This document shows positions 40,376 to 50,649 of a DNA stretch of 64,000 nt, piece after piece (the first letter of the stretch is position 1; every line of letters begins with the position of its first letter). The position numbers and the translations under genes were made by a program. The stretch is from Burkholderiales bacterium. Lineage in GTDB: Bacteria; Pseudomonadota; Gammaproteobacteria; Burkholderiales; JAEUOS01. The notes beneath the pieces are model-generated. The model did not search any database. It had not been told where the DNA came from and was given only the letters and a program-made list of their open reading frames with translations. The stretch covers positions 25,528 to 89,527 of the forward strand of contig JAEUOR010000003.1 of assembly GCA_016790635.1 (NCBI GenBank), given 5' to 3'.

Positions 40376-41692
40376 ATGCGTGTTTCCGTATTCGGCCTCG
40401 GCTACGTGGGCGCCGTCTCCTGCGGTTGCCTGGCAGAACTTGGTCATCAGGTCATCGGGGTCGACACCAATCCCGGCAAGGTGGCGATGATCAACGCCGG
40501 CGAGTCGCCGGTGGTCGAAGACCAGATCGGCGAGCTCATTGCGTCGGCGGTCAGGCGCGGCGCTCTGCGCGCGACCGCGGATGTCGAGGCCGCCGTGCGC
40601 GGATCCGAAGTGTCGCTGATCTCGGTGGCCACTCCGTCGAAGCCCAACTATGCGCCTGATCTCGCCGCCGTGGAGGCGGTGGTGCGCGCGATCGGAGGCG
40701 TGCTGCGTACCAAGCAGGAGCCGCACGTCATCGTCCTCCGCAGTACCGTGCCGCCCGGCACCACCGAGCAGCTGATCCGCCCCATCCTCGAAGAGAGCGC
40801 CGGCCGGGCCCTCGGAGATCGCCTTTCACTGGTGTTCAATCCGGAGTTCCTGCGCGAGGGTTCGTCCGTCAGGGACTTCCATGAGCCGCCGCAGACCATC
40901 ATCGGCTCGCTCGACGAGGCGGGCTATGTCGCCATCGAGAGGCTCTATGCCGGCCTCCCTGGGCCCGTGGTTCGCACTTCGTGCAGGGTGGCCGAGTCGG
41001 TCAAGTATCTGTGCAACGTGTTCCACGCCATGAAGATCGTGTTCGCCAACGAGGCGGGCTCGGTTCTCAAGGCCTGTGGCCTGGACGGCGGCGAAGTGAT
41101 GAGGATCTTTTGCCAGGACACGCAACTCAACATCTCGCCTGCCTACCTGAGGCCCGGTTTCGCCTTCGGCGGCTCCTGCCTACCCAAGGAGGTCAAGGGT
41201 TTTCTTACGCTGGCGCGTGAGCACGATGTGGCCATCCCCGCAATGGGCGGGTTGCTCGAGAGCAACGAGGCGCATATTCGGCGCGCCTATGACCTGATCG
41301 CACGCGACGGGCGGCGCAAGGTGGCACTGTTCGGGCTGGCCTTCAAGCCGGGCACCGACGACATGCGCGATTCGCCGCTGGTGCTGCTGGCCGAGCGCCT
41401 GCTCGGCAAAGGGTTCGAGCTCGCAATTTTCGACCGGTTCGTGAAGCTGAGCCGGCTCATGGGCAAGAACAAGGATTTCATAGACCGCGAGATCCCGCAC
41501 CTGGACCGACTCCTGCGTGATACGCCCGAGGGCGCGCTCGTGGGCGCCGAGGTCATCGTTGTGGGACATGCCGATGAACAGGCGCGAAGTGCGATCGTTG
41601 CCCGCGCGGGCGACGCGCGCATCGTCGATTTGTCCGGCTATGCCGACCTTCGCAACGCCGCCGGACCGGGGTACGAGGGCATCTGCTGGTAG
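40376..41692 (+). CDS. GDP-mannose 6-dehydrogenase, AlgD-like (UDP-glucose/GDP-mannose dehydrogenase family)
   Basis: The 438-residue product has the length and sequence of Pseudomonas AlgD. An N-terminal Rossmann motif (VSVFGLGYVGAVSCGCLAELGHQVIGVD) leads to the catalytic Cys in RPGFAFGGSCLPKEV. GLAFKPGTDDMRDSPLV and the C-terminal YEGICW are shared with AlgD, which ends the same way. It should oxidise GDP-mannose to GDP-mannuronate in two NAD-dependent steps. No other alginate gene is present, so mannuronate, or a derivative, would enter this polymer. Two other family members (UDP-Glc/UDP-ManNAc dehydrogenases) are less likely but not excluded. Confidence 0.82.
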   Translation: MRVSVFGLGYVGAVSCGCLAELGHQVIGVDTNPGKVAMINAGESPVVEDQIGELIASAVRRGALRATADVEAAVRGSEVSLISVATPSKPNYAPDLAAVEAVVRAIGGVLRTKQEPHVIVLRSTVPPGTTEQLIRPILEESAGRALGDRLSLVFNPEFLREGSSVRDFHEPPQTIIGSLDEAGYVAIERLYAGLPGPVVRTSCRVAESVKYLCNVFHAMKIVFANEAGSVLKACGLDGGEVMRIFCQDTQLNISPAYLRPGFAFGGSCLPKEVKGFLTLAREHDVAIPAMGGLLESNEAHIRRAYDLIARDGRRKVALFGLAFKPGTDDMRDSPLVLLAERLLGKGFELAIFDRFVKLSRLMGKNKDFIDREIPHLDRLLRDTPEGALVGAEVIVVGHADEQARSAIVARAGDARIVDLSGYADLRNAAGPGYEGICW

Positions 41693-41865
41693 TTGGCGCC
41701 AAGCCCGGGTCGCAGCAAGCCGGGCGCAGACGGCGCGAGTTCGCCCGCACCGCTGCGGATATGCACTACGTCACGAATCACAGCTGCCCATTCATGTTGT
41801 TGTCGCATACACGCGGCTAAAATGTGCGATTGCCGCATGCGCGGCCGCAGAGACAACACAGCTTC

Positions 41866-42963
41866 ATGTCATCGCCACAACAAAAGAGCGCCCTCATCAC
41901 CGGCATCACCGGCCAGGACGGCGCCTATCTCGCCGAATTCCTGCTCGCCAAGGGCTACGTGGTGCACGGCGTCAAGCGCCGCGCCTCGCTTTTCAATACC
42001 GACCGCATCGACCACCTGTACCAGGACCCGCACGTCAGCCACCGCAATTTCATCCTGCACTACGGCGACCTGACCGACAGCACCAACCTGATCCGCATCA
42101 TCCAGCAGGTGCGTCCGGACGAGATATACAACCTGGCGGCGCAAAGCCATGTGGCGGTCAGCTTCGAGACGCCCGAATACACCGCCAACGCGGACGGGGT
42201 GGGCACGCTGCGCATCCTGGAGGCGATACGAATCCTCGGGTTGGAGAAGACCACGCGTTTCTACCAGGCCTCCACCTCGGAGCTCTACGGGCTGGTGCAG
42301 GAAACGCCGCAAAAGGAGACCACGCCTTTCTATCCTCGCAGCCCCTACGCGGTGGCCAAGCTGTACGGCTACTGGATCACGGTCAACTACCGCGAGGCGT
42401 ACGGCATGTACGCTTGCAACGGCATCCTCTTCAACCACGAAAGCCCGCTGCGCGGCGAGACCTTCGTCACGCGCAAGATCACGCGTGCGCTGGCGCGCAT
42501 CAAGCTCGGGCTGCAGGACTGCCTGTACCTGGGCAATCTGGACGCCAGGCGCGACTGGGGCCATGCCCGCGACTACGTCGAGGCGCAGTGGCTCATGCTG
42601 CAGCAGGATCAACCCGAGGACTTCGTCATCGCCACCGGCGTGCAGTACAGCGTGCGGCAGTTCGTCGATGCGGCTGCCAGAGAACTCGGCATCGCCGTCG
42701 CCTGGGCGGGGCAGGGCGTGGAGGAGACCGGTACCGATGCGCAGGGGCGGGTGATCGTGCGCGTGGATCCGCGCTACTTCCGCCCGACCGAAGTCGAGAC
42801 CTTGTTGGGTGACCCGACCAAGGCCAGGCAGAAGCTGGGCTGGGCGCCAAAGGTGGGCTTCTCCGAACTGGTCGCCGAGATGGTGCGTGAAGACCTGAAA
42901 AGCGCCGAGCGCGATGAACTGGTCAAGAAGCACGGCTTTTCTGCTTACGACTATCACGAGTAA
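41866..42963 (+). CDS. gmd: GDP-mannose 4,6-dehydratase
   Basis: The 365-residue enzyme makes GDP-4-keto-6-deoxymannose. Conserved blocks are [80 protein letters not shown] with the YxxxK catalytic pair in [12 protein letters not shown], and [12 protein letters not shown]. Length is as expected. It is followed 3 bp later by fcl, giving GDP-L-fucose synthesis. The 173-bp spacer before it holds no recognised signal. Confidence 0.97.
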   Translation: MSSPQQKSALITGITGQDGAYLAEFLLAKGYVVHGVKRRASLFNTDRIDHLYQDPHVSHRNFILHYGDLTDSTNLIRIIQQVRPDEIYNLAAQSHVAVSFETPEYTANADGVGTLRILEAIRILGLEKTTRFYQASTSELYGLVQETPQKETTPFYPRSPYAVAKLYGYWITVNYREAYGMYACNGILFNHESPLRGETFVTRKITRALARIKLGLQDCLYLGNLDARRDWGHARDYVEAQWLMLQQDQPEDFVIATGVQYSVRQFVDAAARELGIAVAWAGQGVEETGTDAQGRVIVRVDPRYFRPTEVETLLGDPTKARQKLGWAPKVGFSELVAEMVREDLKSAERDELVKKHGFSAYDYHE

Positions 42964-42966
42964 CCC

Positions 42967-43950
42967 GTGCACGACGACGCAAGGATCTATGTTGCCGGGC
43001 ACCGTGGTCTTGTCGGGTCGGCGCTGGTGGGGGCGTTGCAGGCGGCGGGCTACTCCAATCTGCTGCTGCGTACCCATGCGCAACTCGATTTGACCGATCA
43101 GGCCGCGACGCGCGCGTTTTTCGCAGAGCAAAAGCCGGAGTACGTTTTTCTGGCCGCGGCACGCGTCGGCGGCATCCACGCCAACAACACCTATCCGGCC
43201 GACTTCATTGCCGACAACCTGGCCATCCAGGACAACGTGATCGGCGCTGCGCATGCCAACGGCGTCGCGCGGCTGCTGTTCCTGGGTTCGTCGTGCATCT
43301 ATCCCAGGCTGGCGCCGCAGCCTCTCAAGGAGGAATACCTCTTGACCGGGCCGCTGGAGCCGACCAATCGCGCCTACGCGCTGGCCAAGATCGCCGGCAT
43401 CGAGCTGTGTTGGAGCCACAATCGTCAGCACGGCACGCGCTTCCTGGCGGCCATGCCGACTAACTTGTACGGGCCGGGCGACAACTACCACCCCGAGAAC
43501 AGCCACGTCATCCCGGCCCTGTTGCGGCGCTTCCATGAGGCCAGGGTGGCCGGCGCGGCGAGTGTGGCTGTGTGGGGCAGCGGCACACCACGTCGCGAGT
43601 TCATGACCAGCGACGACATGGCTGCGGCCTGCCTCTTCCTCATGAATCTTCCGGAAGAGCGATTCGCAGGCCTGATGGGCAGTGACGAGGCTGCCACCGG
43701 AATCTTCGATCCTCCGCTGGTCAATATCGGTGTGGGTACCGACGTGACCATCCGCGAACTGGCCGGGATCGTCGCCGAAACCGTGGGCTTTACCGGCGAA
43801 ATCGTGTTCGACCGGACGCGCCCGGACGGCACGCCGCGAAAGCTCATGGATGTTTCCCGCCTGGAGGGCCTGGGGTGGCGGGCTCCGACCCCGCTGCGGG
43901 AGGGATTGGCGCTGGCGTATGCGGATTTCCGTGCCCGGCACGCCGGGTAG
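42967..43950 (+). CDS. fcl: GDP-L-fucose synthase
   Basis: The 327-residue epimerase-reductase starts with GTG. It shows [17 protein letters not shown] (NADP Rossmann), [47 protein letters not shown], and the catalytic YxxxK in [13 protein letters not shown]. It epimerises at C3 and C5 and reduces at C4, using the product of gmd. GDP-L-fucose is a direct precursor of a fucosyl residue. The product stops at 43950, and 281 bp without a gene follow before rfbB. Confidence 0.96.
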   Translation: MHDDARIYVAGHRGLVGSALVGALQAAGYSNLLLRTHAQLDLTDQAATRAFFAEQKPEYVFLAAARVGGIHANNTYPADFIADNLAIQDNVIGAAHANGVARLLFLGSSCIYPRLAPQPLKEEYLLTGPLEPTNRAYALAKIAGIELCWSHNRQHGTRFLAAMPTNLYGPGDNYHPENSHVIPALLRRFHEARVAGAASVAVWGSGTPRREFMTSDDMAAACLFLMNLPEERFAGLMGSDEAATGIFDPPLVNIGVGTDVTIRELAGIVAETVGFTGEIVFDRTRPDGTPRKLMDVSRLEGLGWRAPTPLREGLALAYADFRARHAG

Positions 43951-44231
43951 CATGCTGCACGCTCCATTGCTGGCGACGGAAAGGGGCACGAGGACGGACA
44001 CTGAACGGGGCGGCTCCAGCTGTGAACCGTAGAGCGATGACGCCCCGGACGAATGGCGCGCAATAGCCTTTAGGCTCCTTCGGATCCACCGCCGCGTAGC
44101 GGCAGCGTGGCAAAATCCAGAAAGGAGTTCATGATCGTGCGCCAAGCCCTTGAATTTTCGTGTCTCGCTTCCCAGTCGCCACGCGCGGCGCGGGCGCGCG
44201 CCGGCATCATGGCAGGGCAGGGGCGCCGGCC

Positions 44232-45317
44232 ATGACCCTGCTCGTCACCGGCGGCGCCGGCTTCATCGGCAGCAATTTCGTCCTGGATCGCCTGTCGCGC
44301 AGCGACGAGCGCATCGTCAACCTGGACCTCCTGACCTACGCCGGCAACCCGGCCAATCTGGCCGCGCTCGCAGGCGATGAGCGGCATGTGCTCATCAAGG
44401 GCGACATCTGCGACGCGGCGCTCCTCGAGCGCCTGTTCGCGACCGAGCGACCCCGTGCGGTGCTGCATTTTGCCGCCGAGTCGCATGTTGATCGCTCCAT
44501 CCACGGACCGGGCGCGTTCATCCGCACCAACGTCGACGGCACCTACACATTGCTCGAAGCCGCGCGCGCCTACGTGGCAGGGCAGGACGATGCCGCGCGA
44601 ACAGCGTTTCGCTTCGTGCACGTCTCCACCGACGAGGTCTATGGCTCGCTCTCGCCGGGCGAGCCCGCATTCAACGAGACGCGCCGCTACGAACCCAACA
44701 GTCCGTACTCGGCCTCCAAGGCGGCCTCCGACCACCTGGCACGGGCCTGGCACCACACCTACGGCCTGCCGGTCATCATCACCAACTGTTCCAACAATTA
44801 CGGGCCTTACCAGTTCCCGGAAAAGCTGATCCCTCTCATGATCGTCAACGCGCTGGCCGGCCGAGCGCTGCCGGTCTATGGCGACGGCATGCAGGTGCGC
44901 GACTGGCTGTACGTGGGCGACCATTGCGCGGCGCTCGCACGCGTGCTGGAGGCCGGACGGCCCGGCACGGTCTACAACATCGGCGGCTGCAACGAAAAGC
45001 CCAACCTCGAGATCGTCCACACCCTGTGCGCTCTCCTGGACGAGATGGCGCCGCGCGCCGATCGTTCCAGTCATGCCCAGCTCATCACCCATGTCGCGGA
45101 TCGACCAGGCCACGACCGGCGCTACGCGGTCGACGCCGGCCGGATTGCTGCGGAGCTTGGTTGGCAGCCCGCGGAGACTTTCACCTCGGGGATCCGCAAG
45201 ACCGTTGCCTGGTATCTGGACAACCAGGCCTGGGTTGCGGCGGTGCAGAGCGGTGCGTATCGCGACTGGGTCGCGACCAACTACGAGGCGCGCGGATTGA
45301 ATGGCGGGGCGGCATGA
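44232..45317 (+). CDS. rfbB: dTDP-glucose 4,6-dehydratase
   Basis: The 361-residue enzyme is the second step of dTDP-L-rhamnose synthesis. It shows [51 protein letters not shown] with the Thr-Asp-Glu catalytic set, [17 protein letters not shown] with YxxxK, and [18 protein letters not shown] 44232 is preferred over upstream frames because it immediately precedes the Rossmann strand. The 281 bp before it contain only weak repeats (GCCGC/GCGGC near 44090). The next gene overlaps it by 4 bp. Confidence 0.97.
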   Translation: MTLLVTGGAGFIGSNFVLDRLSRSDERIVNLDLLTYAGNPANLAALAGDERHVLIKGDICDAALLERLFATERPRAVLHFAAESHVDRSIHGPGAFIRTNVDGTYTLLEAARAYVAGQDDAARTAFRFVHVSTDEVYGSLSPGEPAFNETRRYEPNSPYSASKAASDHLARAWHHTYGLPVIITNCSNNYGPYQFPEKLIPLMIVNALAGRALPVYGDGMQVRDWLYVGDHCAALARVLEAGRPGTVYNIGGCNEKPNLEIVHTLCALLDEMAPRADRSSHAQLITHVADRPGHDRRYAVDAGRIAAELGWQPAETFTSGIRKTVAWYLDNQAWVAAVQSGAYRDWVATNYEARGLNGGAA

Positions 45318-46204
45318 AAATCCTTCTTTTCGGCCATGACGGGCAGGTCGGCACCGAACTGCGCCGCAGCCTGGCGCTGGTAGGCGAGGTGGTCGCGCCG
45401 CCGCTGGCCGGCGGCGCGTTGTGCGGCGACCTGTGTGACGCAGAAGGGATCCGTGCCACGCTGGAGAGCGTGCGGCCGGATGTCATCGTCAACGCTGCCG
45501 GCCACACGGCGGTCGACCGCGCCGAGGACGAGCCTGACGCGGCCATGCGGGTCAATGCCGATGGGCCCGCGTTGCTTGCGCGCCTGGCCGGACGGCACGG
45601 GGCCTGGCTGGTCCACTATTCGACCGACTATGTGTACGACGGCACCGGCACGCGTCCCTGGAAGGAGGACGATGCCGCTGCCCCGTTGAGCGTCTACGGC
45701 GCCTCCAAGCTGGCGGGCGACGCGGCGGTGGCCGGCCACGCGCGTCACCTGATCCTGCGCACCAGTTGGGTCTATGCAGCACATGGAGAAAACTTTGCGC
45801 GCACCATCCTGCGCCTGGGGCGCGAGCGCAGCGAACTGAAGATCATCGACGACCAGGTCGGAGCGCCGACTCCCGCGGACCTGCTGGCCAATGCGACCGC
45901 GCACATGCTGCACGCCGCTCTGAGGGAGCCTGCGCTGGCCGGGCTGTACAACGTGGCCCCTGCCGGGGAAACCAGCTGGCACGGCTACGCGGTTGAACTC
46001 CTGCGCCTGGCGCGCGCGCGCGGACTGCCGGTCCGGGTGGCCGAGTCCGCAGTGCTGCCGATCCCGAGCAGCGCCTACTCGGTGCGGGCGCGCAGGCCGC
46101 ACAATTCGCGCCTGGACACCACGCGCTTTCGCCGCACCTTCGGGCTCACCCTGCCGGACTGGCGCGAGCCACTGGCCCGCTTCATCGAGACACTGCAGCA
46201 ATGA
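45314..46204 (+). CDS. rfbD: dTDP-4-dehydrorhamnose reductase
   Basis: The 296-residue enzyme is the last step of dTDP-L-rhamnose synthesis. It shows [66 protein letters not shown], the catalytic YxxxK in [14 protein letters not shown] and [19 protein letters not shown]. The stop overlaps the rfbA start (ATGA). Gene order rfbB-rfbD-rfbA-rfbC is common in proteobacteria. Confidence 0.96.
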   Translation: MKILLFGHDGQVGTELRRSLALVGEVVAPPLAGGALCGDLCDAEGIRATLESVRPDVIVNAAGHTAVDRAEDEPDAAMRVNADGPALLARLAGRHGAWLVHYSTDYVYDGTGTRPWKEDDAAAPLSVYGASKLAGDAAVAGHARHLILRTSWVYAAHGENFARTILRLGRERSELKIIDDQVGAPTPADLLANATAHMLHAALREPALAGLYNVAPAGETSWHGYAVELLRLARARGLPVRVAESAVLPIPSSAYSVRARRPHNSRLDTTRFRRTFGLTLPDWREPLARFIETLQQ

Positions 46205-47088
46205 CACTTTCGCGCAAGGGCATCATTCTGGCCGGTGGTTCCGGAACGCGCCTTCACCCGGTCACGCAGGTTGTCTCCAAGCAACTGCTGCCGGTATTCG
46301 ACAAGCCGATGATCTATTACCCGCTCACCACGCTCATGCTGGGCGGCATGCGCGACATCCTTGTCATTTCCACACCGCAGGACACGCCGCGCTTCGAGCA
46401 GCTGCTGGGGGACGGTTCGCGTTGGGGACTCAATCTTTCCTATGCGGTGCAGCCATCGCCGGACGGCCTGGCGCAGGCCCTGATCATTGGCGAATCATTT
46501 CTCGGGGAGGCGCCCGCGGCGCTGATCCTGGGCGACAACATTTTCTATGGCCACGAGCTGGCGACCCAGTTGAAGCGCGCCGACGCGCGCCGCCGCGGGG
46601 CGACGGTCTTCGCCTATGCAGTGCAGGACCCGGAGCGCTACGGCGTGGTGGAATTCAACGCGGGCGGGCGCGCCGTCAGCATCGAGGAAAAGCCGGCGGC
46701 GCCGAAGTCGCGCTATGCGGTGACGGGCCTCTACTATTACGATGCCGATGTCGCGCGGCTGGCGCGCTCTGTCAAGCCATCCGCTCGCGGTGAACTGGAA
46801 ATCACCGACCTGAACCGCCTTTACCTCGCGCGCGGCGACCTGACGGTGGAGGTCATGGGCCGCGGCTTGGCCTGGCTGGATACCGGCACGCACGATTCGA
46901 TGCTCGAAGCCAGCCAGTTCATCGCCACCATCGAGCGGCGCCAGGGCCTGAAAGTGGCCGCGCCCGAGGAAGTCGCGTGGCGTGCCGGCTGGATCGACGA
47001 CGCGGCGCTGGCGCGACTGGCCGACGCGCTGGCCAAGTCGGGTTATGGTGCCTATCTCAAGGGCCTGCTCGCGGAGCGGGCACGCTAG
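46201..47088 (+). CDS. rfbA: glucose-1-phosphate thymidylyltransferase
   Basis: The 295-residue enzyme is the first step of dTDP-L-rhamnose synthesis, making dTDP-glucose from dTTP and glucose-1-phosphate. The nucleotidyltransferase signature [36 protein letters not shown] is intact, with [28 protein letters not shown] and [22 protein letters not shown]. It overlaps rfbD by 4 bp and lies 5 bp before rfbC. Confidence 0.97.
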   Translation: MTLSRKGIILAGGSGTRLHPVTQVVSKQLLPVFDKPMIYYPLTTLMLGGMRDILVISTPQDTPRFEQLLGDGSRWGLNLSYAVQPSPDGLAQALIIGESFLGEAPAALILGDNIFYGHELATQLKRADARRRGATVFAYAVQDPERYGVVEFNAGGRAVSIEEKPAAPKSRYAVTGLYYYDADVARLARSVKPSARGELEITDLNRLYLARGDLTVEVMGRGLAWLDTGTHDSMLEASQFIATIERRQGLKVAAPEEVAWRAGWIDDAALARLADALAKSGYGAYLKGLLAERAR

Positions 47089-47093
47089 CACCC

Positions 47094-47642
47094 ATGCGCG
47101 TCACCACCACCGCGATCCCAGAGGTACTCCTCATCGAGCCACGCGTCTTCGGCGACGCGCGCGGTTTCTTTTTCGAGAGTTTCAATCGGCGCGCCTTTTG
47201 CGACGCCGTCGGCGGTGGGGTCGATTTCGTGCAGGACAATCACTCACGCTCCGCACGAGACGTTTTGCGCGGCCTGCATTACCAGATCGTCCAGCCGCAG
47301 GGCAAGCTGGTGCGGGTGTGCAGCGGTGCGGTGTACGACGTTGCGGTCGACCTGCGCCGCTCCTCGCCGACCTTCGGGCGCTGGGTCGGCGAAGTGTTGT
47401 CGGAGGAAAACCGGCGCCAGATGTGGATTCCGCCCGGGTTCGCCCATGGCTTCCTGGTGCTGAGCGAGTTCGCCGAGTTCCTCTACAAGACCACCGACTA
47501 CTGGGCGCCGGAGCATGAGCGCAGCATCGCCTGGGACGACCCTGAGCTTGCCATCGCCTGGCCGCTGCACGGGCGCGCGCCCCTGTTGTCGGCCAAAGAC
47601 CAGCAGGGTGCCGCCCTGCGCATCGCCGAGACCTATCCATGA
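47094..47642 (+). CDS. rfbC: dTDP-4-dehydrorhamnose 3,5-epimerase
   Basis: The 182-residue cupin enzyme is the third step of dTDP-L-rhamnose synthesis. It shows [36 protein letters not shown] with the catalytic His, [23 protein letters not shown], and [27 protein letters not shown]. The next gene, galE, starts within its stop codon. Confidence 0.97.
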   Translation: MRVTTTAIPEVLLIEPRVFGDARGFFFESFNRRAFCDAVGGGVDFVQDNHSRSARDVLRGLHYQIVQPQGKLVRVCSGAVYDVAVDLRRSSPTFGRWVGEVLSEENRRQMWIPPGFAHGFLVLSEFAEFLYKTTDYWAPEHERSIAWDDPELAIAWPLHGRAPLLSAKDQQGAALRIAETYP

Positions 47643-48664
47643 AGAGCATCCTCGTCACCGGCGGCGCCGGTTATATCGGCTCGCATACCTGCGTCGAGCT
47701 CCTCGCGGCGGGATATGACGTCACGATATTCGACAACTTCAGCAACAGCCATCCCGAGGCGGTGCGGCGCATCGCCGACATCTGCGGCCGTGCACCGCGG
47801 CTGATCGAAGGCGATATCCGGGACCGCGGCGCGCTTCTGGCCGCGCTCGGCCCAGGCGATGTTCAGGCGGTGATCCATTTCGCCGGCTTGAAGGCCGTGG
47901 GCGAGTCGGTCGAGAAGCCGCTCGAGTACTACGACAACAACGTCGTCGGCACCCTGCGCCTCCTCGAGGCGATGCGCGAGTGCGGCGTCATGACGCTGGT
48001 CTTCAGCTCGTCGGCCACCGTCTATGGCGACCCGCAGCGCCTGCCGCTGACCGAAGACCATCCGCTCTCGGCCACCAATCCGTACGGGCGCAGCAAATTG
48101 ATGATCGAGGACATGCTGCGCGACCTCAAGCGAAGCGACGCGCGCTGGCGCCTGGCGCTCTTGCGCTACTTCAACCCGACCGGTGCGCACCGGAGCGGGC
48201 GCATCGGCGAGGATCCGCAGGGCATCCCCAACAACCTCATGCCGTTCGTGGCGCAGGTGGCCGCCGGGCGGCGCGAGTTCCTGAACGTCTGGGGGAATGA
48301 CTATCCGACACCCGACGGCACCGGGGTGCGCGACTACATCCACGTGGTCGACCTGGCCTTGGGCCACCTGAAGGCGCTGGAAAAGCTGGCCGCTGACGGC
48401 GGACTCGTGACTGTGAACCTGGGCACCGGCACGGGCTACAGCGTCCTCGACATGGTGCGGGCCTTCGAGGCGGCCAGCGGCAGGCCGGTGCCTTACCGCA
48501 TCGCGCCGCGGCGGCCGGGCGATATCGCATCGTGCTACGCCGACCCCGGGTTGGCGCGCTCGCTCCTGGGCTGGGAGGCCAGTCGCGGACTCACCGACAT
48601 GTGCGCCGACATGTGGCGCTGGCAGGAAAACAACCCTGAAGGGTACGGCCCGCGGACGGCTTGA
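47639..48664 (+). CDS. galE: UDP-glucose 4-epimerase
   Basis: The 341-residue enzyme interconverts UDP-glucose and UDP-galactose. It shows [81 protein letters not shown] (YxxxK) and [33 protein letters not shown]-galactose could feed a glycosyltransferase of the island. It closes the run of sugar-nucleotide genes; the 182 bp after it hold no clear terminator. Confidence 0.97.
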   Translation: MKSILVTGGAGYIGSHTCVELLAAGYDVTIFDNFSNSHPEAVRRIADICGRAPRLIEGDIRDRGALLAALGPGDVQAVIHFAGLKAVGESVEKPLEYYDNNVVGTLRLLEAMRECGVMTLVFSSSATVYGDPQRLPLTEDHPLSATNPYGRSKLMIEDMLRDLKRSDARWRLALLRYFNPTGAHRSGRIGEDPQGIPNNLMPFVAQVAAGRREFLNVWGNDYPTPDGTGVRDYIHVVDLALGHLKALEKLAADGGLVTVNLGTGTGYSVLDMVRAFEAASGRPVPYRIAPRRPGDIASCYADPGLARSLLGWEASRGLTDMCADMWRWQENNPEGYGPRTA

Positions 48665-48846
48665 GGTGCAGGATTGGCAGCGGGCAGCATCGGGGTTGCG
48701 CCAAGCACGGGCAGGTAATCATGGCAGCAGGTGCCAGACGCCCCAGGCCGGGTTGCCTGGCTCTCAGATTAGCCCCAAGAGACTATGGCGCCAGGTTCGG
48801 TTGTGGGCGACAATTGAGCATTGATGCGCGTTTCCGCGAGGTAGCC

Positions 48847-49368
48847 ATGAAAAAACTTCTTTTCGGCCTGCTGGTTAGCCTGGCCACCGGTTTTGCACCT
48901 GTTGCCAGTGCGTATACCTACAATTTCGGCACTTTGACTGGCACCGCGTTCAGTCCGACGGTGGTCGTCGCGCCCAACGTGAGTGGCACGGACTTTTTCA
49001 CGTTCTCGATCCTCGGGCCGGGAACCTTGACATTTTCCAGTTCCGTCTCGAACGTGGGGCCATACGCAGGCTTTCCGATTTTCGAGTTCCCGTCGTTCTC
49101 TGCGAATCTTTACGATGGTCTGGGGGGAGTGAGCGGGTTCGGGCAGGTTGGGGGCAATAGTCAGCTCCTGAGCTATTCGTCGACGGGGATCGGGTCGGGC
49201 AACTACACGATTGCTGTGACCGGGACCTCGCAAAGTTCCGGCGGTGCTTATCTGGTATCGCTCTCGCTTGCTGCCGCGCCGGTGCCCGAGCCGGGCGTCT
49301 ACCTGATGTTCCTGGCTGGACTGGGCTTGATCGGCACCATGGCCGCTCGCCGGGGTCGCAAAGTCTGA
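48847..49368 (+). CDS. PEP-CTERM sorting-domain protein, likely XrtB substrate
   Basis: The 173-residue secreted protein has a signal peptide (KKLLFGLLVSLATGFAPVASA). Its mature beta-rich domain has NFGTLTGTAFSPT, SGTDFFTFSILGPGTLTFSSS and SSGIGSGNYTIAVTG-like strands, resembling FxDxF-type PEP-CTERM proteins. The C-terminus has the sorting signal: VPEPG (about residue 146), a hydrophobic helix YLMFLAGLGLIGTMA, then the basic AARRGRK. The exosortase would cut near PEP and release or anchor it at the surface. It lies 18 kb downstream of xrtB in the same island. Confidence 0.9.
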   Translation: MKKLLFGLLVSLATGFAPVASAYTYNFGTLTGTAFSPTVVVAPNVSGTDFFTFSILGPGTLTFSSSVSNVGPYAGFPIFEFPSFSANLYDGLGGVSGFGQVGGNSQLLSYSSTGIGSGNYTIAVTGTSQSSGGAYLVSLSLAAAPVPEPGVYLMFLAGLGLIGTMAARRGRKV

Positions 49369-49386
49369 ATTTCAGTTTTTTCCCGC

Positions 49387-49412
49387 AAAAAGGGCGCTTC
49401 GGCGCCCTTTTT
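49387..49412 (+). terminator. rho-independent terminator after the first PEP-CTERM gene
   Basis: AAAAAGGGCGC and GCGCCCTTTTT form a perfect 11-bp stem around the stable TTCG tetraloop. The A-run before the stem means it can also stop the minus-strand lytic transglycosylase operon. Confidence 0.93.
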
Positions 49413-49432
49413 GTTGACGGGTGCCGCCTGCC

Positions 49433-50101
49433 TCAGTCGAGCTGCAGGAGAGACAGTGGCTCCAGGCGCGTGCCGGCCAGGTAGTCGCGCACGGAGTTCT
49501 GCCTGCGTGGAGGTGCCGGCGGCCCGGTGTGGGCCAATGACTGGAAGCGCTCCATCACGGCCGGTACATAGGCACGTGTTTCACGGTAAGGCGGCACTTC
49601 GTTGCCGAAGCGCCTGACCGCGCCTTCGCCTGCGTTGTACGCCGCCAGCACCAGGTCCAGGCGCGGGCCGAAGGCGTGCTTGAGCTCGCGCAGGTGGCGC
49701 GTGCCGGCGCGCAGATTGTCCTCGACCTGCGTGAGGCGCGTGACGCCATAGCGACTGGCCGTGCCCGGCATGAGTTGCATGAGGCCGACGGCGCCCTTGG
49801 GTGATACGGCCGCGGGTCGATAGGCGGATTCCACCGCGATTACCGCATGGACCAGCGCCGGGTCGAGGTCGGCGGCGCGCGCCGCGGCATCGATTTCGCG
49901 TGCAAACGGGCGGTCGGGCGCGAGTATCGGCGTGGCGATGAGGGGCAATGGCTCCTGCGGCACCACAGGCTCGACGGGCAATGTCAGGCGGTAGGCCGGG
50001 TCGAGGCGATACGCTTCCTGGGCACTGGCAAGTGCCGCGGTAATGCCCAGGCAGGCTGCGAGCGCGACCCGGGCGGTTTTCTTGCGGCCCGGGCGACTCA
50101 C
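49433..50101 (-). CDS. SLT-type lytic transglycosylase
   Basis: The 222-residue periplasmic enzyme has a signal peptide (MSRPGRKKTARVALAACLGITAALASAQ). The SLT domain of about residues 75-190 has the catalytic Glu in HAVIAVESAYRPAAVSPKGAVGLMQLMPGTASRYG, plus AAYNAGEGAVRRFGNEVPPYRETRAYV. It cleaves peptidoglycan between MurNAc and GlcNAc. It overlaps the second PEP-CTERM gene by 4 bp, so the two are probably co-translated. Such an enzyme could open the wall for export or assembly of the polymer, which is inference. Confidence 0.92.
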   Translation of the reverse strand: MSRPGRKKTARVALAACLGITAALASAQEAYRLDPAYRLTLPVEPVVPQEPLPLIATPILAPDRPFAREIDAAARAADLDPALVHAVIAVESAYRPAAVSPKGAVGLMQLMPGTASRYGVTRLTQVEDNLRAGTRHLRELKHAFGPRLDLVLAAYNAGEGAVRRFGNEVPPYRETRAYVPAVMERFQSLAHTGPPAPPRRQNSVRDYLAGTRLEPLSLLQLD

Positions 50102-50649
50102 CGGTCGATGTGCAACGCCACCCGCCTGCGGCGGGCCAGCATAAGCGACAGGACGGCAGTGGCAAGCAAGGCCAGCGACGCCGGCTCGGGGACCGACTGG
50201 CGTGCGCTCGACATTTCGGCCGGCACTACGCGCAACAGGCCATCGTAGCCCGATTCGTTGTCGATTCCGCTGATGGTCAATCGATAGTCTCCTGCGCCCA
50301 GCATGCCCGCGAAAAAGTCATTGCTGACCATGAATGCGCCGCTGTCGAAGCCGATCGCGAGGATGGGGCCACCAGCAAGCGCTGACAGTTGTGCTGCAAA
50401 ACCGCTGATGCCGACGTTGCCGAAGAACGGATCGTCGAACTCGAAGCGAATGGTATTGTAGACCGCGGCGGCCGGCGACTCGAGGTGAAAGTCGTAGTGG
50501 TCCGTGAATGCGCCACTGCCGAAGGCACGGGTCAGGACGAGGCTGTCGTTCGGTCCACCGGGGCTCAAGACCGGGATGGCGGCAGCGAGCGAGGACAACA
50601 TCAGCGCGGCGGTGGCCCCGACGCAGGCGATGAGGTGCTTGAGTGTCAT
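50098..50649 (-). CDS. PEP-CTERM sorting-domain protein, likely XrtB substrate
   Basis: The 183-residue secreted protein has a signal peptide (ACVGATAALMLSSLAAA). The mature domain, GSGAFTDHYDFHLESPAAAVYNTIRFEFDDPFFGNVGISGF (read in parts), is of the FxDxF-like type. The sorting tail is VPEPASLALLATAVLSLMLARRRR (about residues 153-176; proline-rich start, TM, then a poly-Arg end). It sits between another PEP-CTERM gene and the lytic transglycosylase, overlapping both. It is the clearest sign that the exosortase has local substrates. Confidence 0.9.
   Translation of the reverse strand: MTLKHLIACVGATAALMLSSLAAAIPVLSPGGPNDSLVLTRAFGSGAFTDHYDFHLESPAAAVYNTIRFEFDDPFFGNVGISGFAAQLSALAGGPILAIGFDSGAFMVSNDFFAGMLGAGDYRLTISGIDNESGYDGLLRVVPAEMSSARQSVPEPASLALLATAVLSLMLARRRRVALHIDR

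Noticed and set aside
41869..44145. 758-codon minus-strand open frame across gmd and fcl
   Set aside because: It is antisense to two fully conserved enzymes and reads as low-complexity charged sequence; long antisense frames are expected at this GC content.
43951..44231. 281-bp spacer between fcl and rfbB with small GC-rich repeats
   Set aside because: Only 5-bp stems were found and no promoter, RNA gene or frame with a recognisable product; reported here as empty.
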